The notes beneath the pieces are model-generated. The model was not told the DNA's origin. It saw nothing but the letters and a program-made list of their open reading frames with translations, and did not search any database. Below are positions 16,460 to 26,130 of a stretch of DNA of 64,000 bases, piece after piece. Both the position numbers and the translations under genes were made by a program. Source of the stretch: JAHEKD01 sp965204695 (GTDB lineage: Bacteria; Pseudomonadota; Gammaproteobacteria; Arenicellales; JAHEKD01); contig OZ242007.1 of the NCBI GenBank assembly GCA_965204695.1, positions 2,356,001 through 2,420,000 on the forward strand, written 5' to 3'. Each line of letters starts with the position of its first letter. Position 1 is the stretch's first letter.

Positions 16460-18550
16460 CTAAATTTGAGATATAGTACTGTTTTGCTTGTAAGTGGTTT
16501 CAATCTTAACTGAATCTTCCTGAATAACAGGGAATAAGATTTGGAAAGTGACACCCTGATCAGGATTATTAAAAACCCGTATGTCACCGTCATGTTCTTC
16601 GACTATTCGCTTGACAATCGACATACCTAACCCGCCTGTACATTGATTGGGATTTCGCTTGCTATAACCCGTATCCCAAATTTGATCGATTTCACTTTCA
16701 GGAATACCGATACCTGTATCTGACAGCTCAATTTGGACATTACCTTTTATATTTTTAGTTTGAATTGTAATTTTCGACTCAAAGTCCAGATGGTTTTCAG
16801 TTTGTGCTTTGTGCATAGCCTCTACCGTATTTTTTAGCAGATTGATAAGCAGAATGTGTAAATCATCTTTATCACCAATAATTTGCTTTAGCTGTTTATT
16901 AAGCCTCAAATCAATATCGGCGAAAGTTATCGGAAAAAGCTTTAAGGCCTGGGTAATTATCTTATTTAGATCAACAGGCTCAGGATTGCGCTTATGTTTA
17001 CCCTGAGCAATGTTAAGCATGGTGTCTAAAATGTCGCTAGTTCGCGCAACTTGGCTGATAATTAATTTCCTTAATGTTTTTTCATCGGCCAGCGAGGGGT
17101 GTGTCGCATAAGAGTGTAGGATGCTGAGAGGGCTCTTAATCTCGTGGTTGTATTCATTCACGAGATTAACTAGTGATGCATTTTTTTGCGACTCTTCAAG
17201 AATATTCAAAACATTGTTGTGAGATAGTGTGCGATACAATACGGGTGCAACGTGTTTGGCAATATAATCGAAAATTTTGTGATCATCATATGAATAGTTG
17301 CCGGACTCTGGGTAATCAACAAAAATAATACCGATCAGTAAATCCTGTTCGTAGCATAGTATGACTGCTCCAGCCGGGTGTTTGTTAAAAATTGGTTTGA
17401 AATCAACATTTGACCGATTATAAATGACAGCAATACGATCTCTTTTTAAAAGTAGCTTGTGATCGTTATCAAAACAATTATTGAACTCAATCCTTTCTTG
17501 TAAAAGATTCCATGCCACCATTGATTTCCCATCTCTTTGATTACAAATGTATATCTCGTTAATCGGTGTTTTAATTTCAATAGCAAAAAAATCGTCTAAT
17601 ACTGAAAATAATTTATTTAAAGAAATTATTTTTTCAAGCCTCTGACTCAATCGCTGGGTGGCAACCGAGTATTTGTAACGTTTGGGAAAAATCCTGCTAG
17701 GAATGGTTTGTATTTCTTTTTGGATTTTAGTAAACGCGGGTACAGCCAGTGCGAGAAATAACACACTTAATGCTAATGAAAGTAAATCGTTGCTTTGTGG
17801 AAAGAGTTTTTGATAAAAGAAAAAGCCAAATACATAGACAGTTGCTATTGAAGCCAATGCAAATACGCGAGCCAGTTTATCAGTCAAAACAACGGATATA
17901 TCTAAAAGTTGAAAACGAGTAATAGAATAAGCCATGATTCCTAGAGAAATAATTATAAAAACAATACCAGGGGGATAAAACTCATAGCCATAGTTGCAAA
18001 GGTAATCAACCGCAGCCATGAAATAAATAAACAAACTAGCAACACAATATTGTAATTGTTTTTTGTGTAATTCACTTGAGCCGTTTATTGCACTATAGGC
18101 AACATATAATCCACGTGTTACCACAATCATGGTTTGTAAAACATGGATCGGATGTAGTGTCCCTGCTTTAGGATAATAGCCCCAGAAATATTCATAATAA
18201 CCGTTAACGAATAAGTTGCTAGTAAGTAAAGTAACTGCAAGCAATCCGCAAAGCCCATATGATAAATAAACGAATTTCTCTTCATTTCTACGTTTAGCCA
18301 TTTTAACCAAAAAGTGATAAAGCGTAGTTGGCAAAAACAGTATAAATAGATAACCGATTTTCACTAGGCCTAAAGCTAGGTCAGGATTTTGAGTTTGAAA
18401 AAGAATGGCCCATGTGAACTGCCAAAAGAAGGTGGTAAGACAAAGTAAAAAGAAAATGAAATTAGCGGTAGTTGTTTTATCGCGGAATAAAACAAACAAA
18501 CCAGTCATGGCGAAATACAAGGCGCCAATTATCGGCAATAATGAATACAT
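16460..18550 (-). CDS. Sensor histidine kinase with 7TM N-terminus and GAF-like region
   Basis: The 696-residue protein starts with about seven to eight membrane helices (residues 1-275), resembling the 7TM histidine-kinase N-terminal region. A GAF-like segment follows (about 300-445), then the phosphoacceptor H-box NEYNHEIKSPLS with H469. The ATP-binding domain has an N-box (LLKNTVEAMHKA), DTGIGIPESE and GGLGMSIVKRIVEEHDGD. It is a membrane sensor kinase. No response regulator gene is adjacent, so the partner is elsewhere. A dyad lies in its upstream region at 18626-18646. Confidence 0.9.
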   Translation of the reverse strand: MYSLLPIIGALYFAMTGLFVLFRDKTTTANFIFFLLCLTTFFWQFTWAILFQTQNPDLALGLVKIGYLFILFLPTTLYHFLVKMAKRRNEEKFVYLSYGLCGLLAVTLLTSNLFVNGYYEYFWGYYPKAGTLHPIHVLQTMIVVTRGLYVAYSAINGSSELHKKQLQYCVASLFIYFMAAVDYLCNYGYEFYPPGIVFIIISLGIMAYSITRFQLLDISVVLTDKLARVFALASIATVYVFGFFFYQKLFPQSNDLLSLALSVLFLALAVPAFTKIQKEIQTIPSRIFPKRYKYSVATQRLSQRLEKIISLNKLFSVLDDFFAIEIKTPINEIYICNQRDGKSMVAWNLLQERIEFNNCFDNDHKLLLKRDRIAVIYNRSNVDFKPIFNKHPAGAVILCYEQDLLIGIIFVDYPESGNYSYDDHKIFDYIAKHVAPVLYRTLSHNNVLNILEESQKNASLVNLVNEYNHEIKSPLSILHSYATHPSLADEKTLRKLIISQVARTSDILDTMLNIAQGKHKRNPEPVDLNKIITQALKLFPITFADIDLRLNKQLKQIIGDKDDLHILLINLLKNTVEAMHKAQTENHLDFESKITIQTKNIKGNVQIELSDTGIGIPESEIDQIWDTGYSKRNPNQCTGGLGMSIVKRIVEEHDGDIRVFNNPDQGVTFQILFPVIQEDSVKIETTYKQNSTISQI

Positions 18551-18625
18551 ATAGCTAGTATTCCTATCCTCTTCAGAGTTCGTGTGACGTACTCAATGTT
18601 TCTAATTTTGGCTTCTCAGAGAGCC

Positions 18626-18646
18626 AATCATCAATTGTTGATGATT
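18626..18646. promoter_or_regulatory. Perfect palindrome upstream of the histidine kinase gene
   Basis: AATCATCAA and TTGATGATT flank TTG, forming a perfect 9-base inverted repeat. A related, imperfect copy of the same half-site (ATTGATGA) follows at 18652-18665. The region is upstream of the kinase gene and downstream of the aminotransferase gene. No T-tract follows on either strand to make it a convincing terminator, so an operator is more likely. Confidence 0.4.
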
Positions 18647-18740
18647 TTTCGTCATTAATTGATGATTAGTATAAATGAAAATCTAATAAATGAAAAGCAA
18701 TAATTTGTGTCAGAATTTTGGGGGTATATTTAGGCTGATT

Positions 18741-19949
18741 TTATATTGGGCTTATTTCACGGCAGGCATTGATAATTCTTGTACAAGCTTTATCGAGTTG
18801 TTCATCAGATGTCGCAAAAGACAAACGAAAATAGGGATCACATTCAAACGCAGTTCCTGGTACCACTGCAACTTTGTACTCTTCAAGCAAATATTTCACA
18901 AAATCAGTGCTTGATTGCAAAATATTGCCTTGTGGTGTTTTTTTGCCAATCACCTTCTCGCAATTGACATACAGATAAAAAGCGCCTTCGCAGGGCTTGA
19001 CAGATAACCCGGGGGCTTTATTTAATTCATCAACCATCTTATCCCGTCGTGATTGATAGATGTTGACTTGGCTGCGAATGTGATCTTGATTACCCGTTAG
19101 TGCAGTAATAGCAGCAGCTTGACTAATTGCACTGGGACTACCTGTCGCTTGTGACATAATTTGTCGAATCGCCGTCATTAACTTTATTGGTCCACCCGCA
19201 TAGCCTATACGCCAGCCAGTCATAGCATGGGCCTTAGATAAACCATTAATGGTAATGGTCCGATTTTTTAACCTGGGTTCAATTTCAGCAATACTATGAA
19301 ATTTTCGATTATCAAATAGCAATTTTTCATAAATATCATCGGCGAGGATCCATATGCCAGGATGTTCTAGCAACATATCAGCCAAAGATCGTAATTCTTC
19401 AGCTTTGTAAACAGCACCTGTGGGATTTGAAGGTGAGTTCAATATAACTGCTTTAGTGGCATTCGTGATAGCATGATCTAAATCTTGGGGTCTGAGCTTA
19501 AAACCATTCTCTGGCGGACTTTTAATAAAAACTGGATGCGCCCCACACAGTTGCACCATGCCGGGGTGAGATGGCCAGCAAGGTGTTGGAATCAAGACTT
19601 CATCGTCATCATCAAGTATAGCAATCAAGGCATGAGCTAGTAATGGCTTGGCACCACTATCTATAACAATCTCATCTAAGTCATAATCGAGATTGTTATC
19701 ATCTTTGAATTTTGCCTGAACGGCTCGTTTTAGTGCGGATGTACCATCAACGGCTGTATATTTGGTTACACCTTGATCAATTGCCAACTTAGCCTGCTCA
19801 CAGACATGCTGGGCGGTGGCAAAGTCAGGCTCTCCTGAGGATAAATCGGCAACATCTTCTCCTTGTTCTTTTAATTGCGCGGCTAGCGCAAATATTTGTG
19901 CAATTTTTGACGGCTTAAAATGGCTTAGCTTTTGGCTTAAATCCGGCAA
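18741..19949 (-). CDS. Class I/II pyridoxal phosphate-dependent aminotransferase
   Basis: The 402-residue protein is an aspartate-aminotransferase-family enzyme (fold type I). The PLP Schiff-base lysine is K239 in NGLSKAHAMTGWRIGY, with the conserved Arg in the same segment. NSPSNPTG (about 171-178) and ADDIYEKL contain the other PLP contacts. The C-terminal SFATSD region carries the substrate carboxylate Arg (YFRLSFA). It is probably a subgroup-I-beta aspartate or aromatic/branched 2-oxo acid transaminase. It is monocistronic, divergent from the CAP-domain gene. Confidence 0.92.
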   Translation of the reverse strand: MPDLSQKLSHFKPSKIAQIFALAAQLKEQGEDVADLSSGEPDFATAQHVCEQAKLAIDQGVTKYTAVDGTSALKRAVQAKFKDDNNLDYDLDEIVIDSGAKPLLAHALIAILDDDDEVLIPTPCWPSHPGMVQLCGAHPVFIKSPPENGFKLRPQDLDHAITNATKAVILNSPSNPTGAVYKAEELRSLADMLLEHPGIWILADDIYEKLLFDNRKFHSIAEIEPRLKNRTITINGLSKAHAMTGWRIGYAGGPIKLMTAIRQIMSQATGSPSAISQAAAITALTGNQDHIRSQVNIYQSRRDKMVDELNKAPGLSVKPCEGAFYLYVNCEKVIGKKTPQGNILQSSTDFVKYLLEEYKVAVVPGTAFECDPYFRLSFATSDEQLDKACTRIINACREISPI

Positions 19950-20068
19950 GGTAAAGACCTCCGTTAACAGATGGTTTGTTGCTAATTATTTAACAAATTT
20001 CAGCAAATATCATCAAAAATTCAGTATGCTTTGTTATAACCAAGCTAACTATCATTTAGAGAATCGTG

Positions 20069-20557
20069 ATGTATCTTTTGAGACTTAATTTAATTATGTT
20101 TTTTGTCTTGATGACAGGCTCTGCCTTTGCAGAAAGTCGTTTAAAGGAATTTATAAGTTTACACAATCTGGAAAGGGAATCCCTGGGACTTCCTGAACTT
20201 GAATGGTCTGAAGAGCTACAAGAAAGTGCACAACTATTAACGAAGACTATGGCCTTTAAGGACAAGCATGAGGGCGGAAATACCAGCTATGGTGAGAACA
20301 GTTGGTCTGGAGAGAATAATGGCGCAACCTTTGAAGAGATTTTCAAGCTTTGGAGTGCCGGCAAAGATTATTTCTTAGCAGATCAACCGGTACCTTTAAG
20401 TTGCAGTAAAGCTTGGGATCAGTGTTCGGGTTACAGCCAGATTGTTTGGTCAAACACAACTCATATAGGATGCGCAGCCGCTGCATCTATGGAAAATGAT
20501 TATATCGTTTGTCACTACAGCCCTGCTGGTAATATCCAAGATCAAAAAGCGTATTAG
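20069..20557 (+). CDS. CAP/SCP-domain secreted protein
   Basis: A signal peptide (MYLLRLNLIMFFVLMTGSAFA) is followed by a CAP (SCP/PR-1) domain: LHNLERESLGLPELEWSEEL, YGENSW, CSGYSQIVWSNTTHIGCA and VCHYSPAGN. Four cysteines would form disulfides in the periplasm. The ATG at 20069 gives a proper signal peptide; a GTG one codon earlier is also possible. Bacterial CAP proteins have mostly unknown roles. It is followed after two bases by the ThiF-like gene, so they may be co-transcribed. Confidence 0.88.
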   Translation: MYLLRLNLIMFFVLMTGSAFAESRLKEFISLHNLERESLGLPELEWSEELQESAQLLTKTMAFKDKHEGGNTSYGENSWSGENNGATFEEIFKLWSAGKDYFLADQPVPLSCSKAWDQCSGYSQIVWSNTTHIGCAAAASMENDYIVCHYSPAGNIQDQKAY

Positions 20558-20559
20558 CT

Positions 20560-21309
20560 TTGGACGATCAGCAATTATTACGATTTAACCGGCAAATATT
20601 ATTGCCGCAGATTGATATTGCCGGGCAGCAGAAACTTGCCAATGCTGAAGTTACTATAGTTGGTCTTGGTGGACTAGGTTGTCCAGCGGCCATGTACTTG
20701 GCAGCCGCAGGTGTTGGCCGCTTAAATCTGATTGATTACGACAAGGTTGAATTAACCAATCTCCAACGCCAACTCGCTTACACAGATCAGGATATCGGCC
20801 GACCAAAAGTTATTGTGATGGCAGAGTTGATTGCCAAACTTAATTCCGATTGCAAGGTTAAAGTGTTTGAGCGGCAATTCAATTCCACATTAGATAATGA
20901 CTCAATTCAATCAACTCATGTAATACTTGATGCAACCGATAATCTCGAGTCACGTAAGGCAGTCAATCAATTTTCCCAAACCCATCAAATTCCTCTGGTA
21001 TTTGCAGCAGCAATTCGTATGGAAGGTCAATTAACTGTTTTTGACCCAGGTCAAACAGATAGTCCTTGCTTCGAATGTGTTTTCGGAAAAACGCAACTCA
21101 ATGAATCCTGCAGTCAAAGTGGAATATTAGGAACGGTTGTTGGAACTATGGGTTTGATGCAAGCCACTGAGGCGATAAAAATTATCGTTGGGATTGGTCA
21201 ATTACCGGTTGGCAGATTGCAGATTTATGATGCATTAGCAGCCGATTGGCAAACAATCAAAATTAAAAAACGATCTGATTGCCCGATCTGTGTAGCTTAT
21301 GGCTGCTGA
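20560..21309 (+). CDS. HesA/MoeB/ThiF family adenylyltransferase
   Basis: This 249-residue E1-like enzyme adenylates the C-terminal Gly of a ubiquitin-like sulfur carrier such as MoaD or ThiS. It has the ATP loop VGLGGLGCPAAMYLAAAG (about residues 34-51), DYDKVELTNLQRQ, LDATDN, and two Cys pairs for zinc (CFECVFG and CPICVAYGC). The start is TTG, two bases after the previous stop. The end overlaps the DUF3095 start by 11 bases. No sulfur-carrier gene is adjacent, so MoeB versus ThiF cannot be decided. Confidence 0.88.
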   Translation: MDDQQLLRFNRQILLPQIDIAGQQKLANAEVTIVGLGGLGCPAAMYLAAAGVGRLNLIDYDKVELTNLQRQLAYTDQDIGRPKVIVMAELIAKLNSDCKVKVFERQFNSTLDNDSIQSTHVILDATDNLESRKAVNQFSQTHQIPLVFAAAIRMEGQLTVFDPGQTDSPCFECVFGKTQLNESCSQSGILGTVVGTMGLMQATEAIKIIVGIGQLPVGRLQIYDALAADWQTIKIKKRSDCPICVAYGC

Positions 21310-22486
21310 GACTAGCCATTTCTACAATCAATTACCACCATCCGATCAATTTATCTCGTTAGAAAATATCGAAACCTTTACGCCAGTCCCAAACGATTGG
21401 TGGGTTGTGATAGCCGACGTCAAAGACTCAACTCAAGCTGTTGAGCAAGGACGTTACAAAGAAGTAAACATGATTGGTGCTAGTTGTATCACCGCTGTGT
21501 TAAATGTATGTAAAGGCGTAGATATTCCATTTGTCTTTGGTGGCGATGGGGCAACAATCTTAGTTCCAGGTCAACTGGCCCAGACTGTTCAAACAGCACT
21601 AATTAACACACGGGGTTTAGTACATAAAGAGTTTGCGATTGATCTTCGAATCGGAAAGGTTGCTGTGACAGAATTGCGTCGACTTGGTAAAGATGTACTA
21701 GTCAGTAAGTTTGAGCTTTCTGAAGGAAATACTGTAGCGATGTTTTCAGGTGGTGGTGTCGAGCTTGCGGACAAGCTGATTAAACAGGATCAAAGTTGTG
21801 AAGCCTATGCCATTGCAGACCATGGTAATTCTGGATTACCAGATTTAAGTGGACTGTCATGTCGGTGGCAACCACTGCAATCACAACATGGCAAGATGGT
21901 TTGTTTGCTAATTCAAGTGTTGGATCAATATATAGACCGTCGTCATAAAGTTTTCGGTCAGGTTCTGACTGAGTTAAGCCAAATTTTAGGCCAGGACTTA
22001 AAACCACCCACACCGGTTACTCAAAATACCTTGCGATTTCAATGGCCAATGCAAGGACTAAAGATTGAAGCCAAATTAACCAAAGACAAGCTATCTTTTA
22101 TCAGGCGTTATGCTTTTCTTTTATATCAGAGTTTTATTCAGCTAATTCTGGAGCGCTTCAATCTCAGTGCAGGTGGCTACAATGCACCTGTTTACCGTGA
22201 GGAAATTCGCACCAATACTGACTATCGTCGTTTCGATGATGCCCTGCGATTAGTGCTTGACTGCAGTACACAGCAAATAGACCAAATTAATGAATATCTG
22301 CAGGCCAAACATCAAACTGGCGAGATTGCGTTTGGTATGCACATCACTAATCAAGCGCAGATGACATGTCTGGTGTTTTCATTAGAGCAAAGCCAGCATA
22401 TTCACTTTGTTGATGGAACCGAAGGCGGTTTCTGGGCAGCAGCAAAACAGTATAAAAAACAATTATCTGAATTTAGCAATAACTGA
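21299..22486 (+). CDS. DUF3095 domain-containing protein
   Basis: The 395-residue protein matches DUF3095, a family related to class III nucleotide cyclases. The N-terminal half has VVIADVKDSTQAVEQGRYKEVN and FVFGGDGATILVPG, similar to the cyclase metal-binding and substrate segments. The C-terminal half carries YNAPVYREEIRTNTDYRRFDD. No transmembrane segment is evident. It overlaps the ThiF-like gene by 11 bases. Whether it makes a cyclic nucleotide is not known to me. Confidence 0.82.
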   Translation: MAAETSHFYNQLPPSDQFISLENIETFTPVPNDWWVVIADVKDSTQAVEQGRYKEVNMIGASCITAVLNVCKGVDIPFVFGGDGATILVPGQLAQTVQTALINTRGLVHKEFAIDLRIGKVAVTELRRLGKDVLVSKFELSEGNTVAMFSGGGVELADKLIKQDQSCEAYAIADHGNSGLPDLSGLSCRWQPLQSQHGKMVCLLIQVLDQYIDRRHKVFGQVLTELSQILGQDLKPPTPVTQNTLRFQWPMQGLKIEAKLTKDKLSFIRRYAFLLYQSFIQLILERFNLSAGGYNAPVYREEIRTNTDYRRFDDALRLVLDCSTQQIDQINEYLQAKHQTGEIAFGMHITNQAQMTCLVFSLEQSQHIHFVDGTEGGFWAAAKQYKKQLSEFSNN

Positions 22487-22544
22487 CTGTTTAGTCGTAA
22501 GTTTATCCGCTAGACTCAGGCTTTCTAAACAGTAAATAGTGTCA

Positions 22545-23708
22545 ATGGTTCCTAAGCGCGCTTTTCCAGAGTCTGAGTTTGAGCAACGTACGACAAATTT
22601 GCAAAATCTCATGTTAAACAACGAGCTGGATGCTGTAGTTCTTACTACAGAACCACATGTACGCTATTTTTCAGGGTTCTTTACCCAATTCTGGCAAAGT
22701 CCAACAAGACCCTGGTTTTTGGTGGTTCCACTTGATGGTAAGCCTGTCGCGGTAATCCCTGAAATTGGTGTCAGTGGAATGCAGGAAACATGGATTGAAG
22801 ATATTCACAGTTGGGCTGCGCCCAATCCACAAGACGATGGTGTTTCATTATTGGCATCAGCATGTAATGGTTTACCCAAACGCTTTGGTCGGATCGGATT
22901 TACGCTTGGTTTGCAATCGACTTTGCGTATGCCAGTGAATGATTTCAACACTGTAGTCCAACAGCTTAAGGGCATCGAAATCGTTGATGTTGCGCTGTTT
23001 ATGCATCAGTTGCTGAGTGTTAAATCTGAGTTGGAAATCGAAAAAATTCGCCATGTGTGTGAAATGACTTCTGATGGGTTTTATGCTTTACCTGAAATGA
23101 TTACGATAGGAGAAAGTGAGCATCAGATTTGCAAAACACTGCGTATCGATTTATTAAATCGCGGTGCAGACGACACCCCTTATATGGTGGCAGGATCAGG
23201 ACACGGCAGTTACGACTCTATCATTATGGGGCCAACAGATAAGACAGTGACTAATGGTGAAATATTAATCATTGATACCGGCACTGTATGTGATGGGTAT
23301 TTTAGTGATTTCGATCGTAACTATGGTTTTGCTCAGGTCGATGAAAAGTCTAAGCAAGCCTATCGTGATGTTTATGCAGCTACTGAAGCGGGGTTGAAAG
23401 CCGCACGACCAGGTATCCCCTTGTCAGAATTATTCGGTGTGATGTGGAGGGTTTTGGAAAATGCCGGTGCTCAGGCTAGCGATGTTGGACGTATGGGTCA
23501 TGGTTTAGGTATGCAATTAACGGAATGGCCGTCTCTTACCGCAACAGATGAAACAATGACAGAGCCAGGAATGGTATTGACTTTGGAGCCGGCAATGAGT
23601 TTTGCACCCGGTAAACAAATGGTACACGAGGAAAATATTGTTATTACTAATTCCGGTTGTGAACTCTTAAGTAAGCGCGCCTGGCCGGAATTACCAATTA
23701 TTGATTAG
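22545..23708 (+). CDS. M24-family metallopeptidase (Xaa-Pro aminopeptidase-like)
   Basis: A creatinase-type N-terminal domain is followed by a pita-bread metal domain. The ligand motifs are present: IDTGTVCDGYFSDFDRNYG (two Asp), GHGLGMQLTEW (His), TLEPAMS (Glu) and VHEENIVIT (Glu). Typical substrates are Xaa-Pro peptides, though relatives include ectoine hydrolase DoeA and creatinase. It is 19 bases before the diaminopropionate ammonia-lyase gene and probably feeds it. The ATG at 22545 is used; a GTG two codons earlier is possible. It differs from the DddP-like M24 protein at 52503. Confidence 0.9.
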   Translation: MVPKRAFPESEFEQRTTNLQNLMLNNELDAVVLTTEPHVRYFSGFFTQFWQSPTRPWFLVVPLDGKPVAVIPEIGVSGMQETWIEDIHSWAAPNPQDDGVSLLASACNGLPKRFGRIGFTLGLQSTLRMPVNDFNTVVQQLKGIEIVDVALFMHQLLSVKSELEIEKIRHVCEMTSDGFYALPEMITIGESEHQICKTLRIDLLNRGADDTPYMVAGSGHGSYDSIIMGPTDKTVTNGEILIIDTGTVCDGYFSDFDRNYGFAQVDEKSKQAYRDVYAATEAGLKAARPGIPLSELFGVMWRVLENAGAQASDVGRMGHGLGMQLTEWPSLTATDETMTEPGMVLTLEPAMSFAPGKQMVHEENIVITNSGCELLSKRAWPELPIID

Positions 23709-23727
23709 ATGAACAGGATAGAGAATC

Positions 23728-24939
23728 ATGGAATTTGCAGATATTTATAGTCAAACTGAAATTAGACACGCAGTCAATAAATCCAAATTACCAGCGTCGG
23801 ATTATCCTGATGATCTAAAAACGGTATTCGACCGATCAATCGCTGAGCAGGCGATCTCTGAAATTACCACTTGGCCAGGATACCAGCCAACACCGTTATA
23901 TTCATTGCAGAATATTGCCGATGAAATGGGTGTCGAAGCTATTTATTATAAAGATGAAGCGCATCGATTTGGATTAGGCAGTTTCAAAGCATTAGGTGGC
24001 TCCTACTCTGTTTTATGTTTATTGAGACAGCAGTTAAGTAAGCAACTGGGGCGCGAAATCAGTTTTGACGAAGTAAAAGACGGACAACACGCTGATTTAA
24101 TTAAGCAAATAACCGTTAGCTCAGCTACGGATGGAAATCATGGTCGCTCAGTAGCCTGGGGAGCACAACAATTTGGTTGTCTCTGCGTCATTTTCATTCA
24201 TGCAGAGGTGAGTGAATCGCGTAAACAGGCCATGGAAGCTTTTGGTGCTGAAGTTATTCGAGTAGAGGGTAACTATGATGACTCAGTTGCGATTGCTGCA
24301 GAAACTGCCGAAAAGGAAGGCTGGTTTGTCACATCCGACACATCCTATGAAGGCTATGTCGAGTTGCCCAAAAATGTTATGGCAGGTTATTGTGTGATGT
24401 TAAAGGAGATGATGTCTCAGTTACCAGAGCAATCTGATTTGACTCATGTGTTTATTCAGGGGGGTTGCGGCGGATTAGCTGGTGCAGTGAATGCTTATTT
24501 ATGGCAGCAGTGGGGTACTTCGACGCCCAGGATTGTAATTGTCGAGCCTCATTTTGCTGACTGCTTATATCAAAGTGCGTTAAATCAACAACGTACTTAT
24601 GTGAATATTCAGGAAGAGTCTCTGATGGCCGGTCTATCTTGTGGTGAAGTATCGATGATAGGTTGGCAAATCATGGAAAAGGGAATCAGTGATTTTCTGA
24701 CAATCGGTGAGGATATTGTCGCCCCAACTATGAAATTACTGGCAAATAGAGCAGAACGAATCATTGCCGGTGAATCTGCAATTGCAGGGTTAGCCGCGTT
24801 AATCGCCTGTTCCAAGCAACCTCACATGCTTGCTTTACTCGGGTTAAACCAGTCTAGTCGAGTATTGATGTTGGGAACGGAAGGAGCGACTGATCCTGAA
24901 ATCTATCAGCAGCTTACCGGGATAAATCCAATAGAATAG
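23728..24939 (+). CDS. dpaL: Diaminopropionate ammonia-lyase
   Basis: The 403-residue protein is a fold-type II PLP enzyme that splits 2,3-diaminopropionate into pyruvate and two ammonia. The PLP lysine is K87 in HRFGLGSFKALGGSY, and TDGNHGRSVAWGA (about 136-148) carries the catalytic Asp region. GGCGGLAGAVNAYL is the phosphate-binding glycine loop. Length and motifs agree with YgeX/DpaL of E. coli. The gene follows an M24 peptidase and precedes an MFS transporter in the same orientation, suggesting use of a diaminopropionate-containing compound. Confidence 0.92.
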   Translation: MEFADIYSQTEIRHAVNKSKLPASDYPDDLKTVFDRSIAEQAISEITTWPGYQPTPLYSLQNIADEMGVEAIYYKDEAHRFGLGSFKALGGSYSVLCLLRQQLSKQLGREISFDEVKDGQHADLIKQITVSSATDGNHGRSVAWGAQQFGCLCVIFIHAEVSESRKQAMEAFGAEVIRVEGNYDDSVAIAAETAEKEGWFVTSDTSYEGYVELPKNVMAGYCVMLKEMMSQLPEQSDLTHVFIQGGCGGLAGAVNAYLWQQWGTSTPRIVIVEPHFADCLYQSALNQQRTYVNIQEESLMAGLSCGEVSMIGWQIMEKGISDFLTIGEDIVAPTMKLLANRAERIIAGESAIAGLAALIACSKQPHMLALLGLNQSSRVLMLGTEGATDPEIYQQLTGINPIE

Positions 24940-24978
24940 CAGGACAATAAAGTCTGTTGGTAAGGTAGACAAAATCTA

Positions 24979-26130
24979 ATGAAACCCGCGAACATGACTT
25001 TATTGGGATGTTCGTTAATCACGTTGGTATTTGGTTCCATTCATGCTTTTTCAGTTTTTATTATTCCTTTAGAGGATTCACTCGGGACATCACGTTCCAA
25101 GATCAGTTTAATCTATTCCTGCGCACTGGTTTGTTTAACTCTGGCCGTTTTATTTGGTTATAAAACTTATACGCTTTTATCTGCTCCAAGGCTAATAGTC
25201 GTAACCTGCCTATTTGCAGCATTAGGAACGCTCATTGCGGGTCAGAGTAGTTCATATGGATTAATTTTTTTAGGCTATGCGTTGATCTTTGGCGCGGCTA
25301 ATGGGGTAGGTTATGGTTTTGCTTTGCAACTAAGCGCACAGGCGATGCCAGGTAAAAAGGGTCTGGCAATGGGGACAGTGACGGCCTGTTATGCTGTTGG
25401 TGCTGCATTAGCACCGACCGTGTTCAATTATGGTTTGTCCACCGGGGGAGTTAGTCTAGCGATGGGTTTAGCCAGCATTACCTTCATAACAACGGGTGTT
25501 TTGAGTTATGTTTTGCTTAAGCGTTCGGCTGCTGAATTTAAAGGTGAAGAGTATATTGGTCTTGCGAAATCATTTCCTTTTAAACCGCAGTTTTTATTAT
25601 GGTTGGCCTATGGAACTGCTGTGGCAGCGGGTTTAATGATCATTGGTCATGCCACTGCAATTATTCACTCTATCGGTGGAACAACTCGGCAAGCGATTTT
25701 AGCCGTTAGTTTGATTGCGATAGGGAATATGTTAGGTGGCCTTATTGCTGGTTGGTTAGCGGATCAAATAAAAATAAAGATATTATTAATTTTGTTGCCT
25801 TTAGCATCGGCTTTGATCGCATGCTTGATAAGCATAACCGAAAACTCTCAATCACTTTTGTACGGATTAGCAATTATTGGTTTTTGTTATGGCGCTGTGA
25901 TTGCAATATACCCGGTCATGATTTTATCTATGTTTGGGTCGTTAGCTTCCTCAAGGATTTACGGCAGAGTATTTACCGCCTGGGGATTGGCAGGACTTCT
26001 CGCACCTTGGTTTGCCGGATATTTGTTCGATCTTAGCGGTAGCTATCAATTCTCTTTAAGAATTGCATGCCTGGTTAGTCTGCTTTCAGTAGTTGTCGTC
26101 ACATGCAGTAGCTTTAAAAAATTAGGCTAA
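24979..26130 (+). CDS. MFS transporter
   Basis: The 383-residue protein has about 12 hydrophobic helices. The layout and the long FGAANGVGYGFALQLSAQAMP segment resemble oxalate/formate-antiporter-like (OFA) MFS proteins. The final bases overlap the convergent YqhA remnant. Its place after the diaminopropionate lyase gene suggests it imports the substrate of that pathway, but this is only inferred from context. Confidence 0.88.
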   Translation: MKPANMTLLGCSLITLVFGSIHAFSVFIIPLEDSLGTSRSKISLIYSCALVCLTLAVLFGYKTYTLLSAPRLIVVTCLFAALGTLIAGQSSSYGLIFLGYALIFGAANGVGYGFALQLSAQAMPGKKGLAMGTVTACYAVGAALAPTVFNYGLSTGGVSLAMGLASITFITTGVLSYVLLKRSAAEFKGEEYIGLAKSFPFKPQFLLWLAYGTAVAAGLMIIGHATAIIHSIGGTTRQAILAVSLIAIGNMLGGLIAGWLADQIKIKILLILLPLASALIACLISITENSQSLLYGLAIIGFCYGAVIAIYPVMILSMFGSLASSRIYGRVFTAWGLAGLLAPWFAGYLFDLSGSYQFSLRIACLVSLLSVVVVTCSSFKKLG

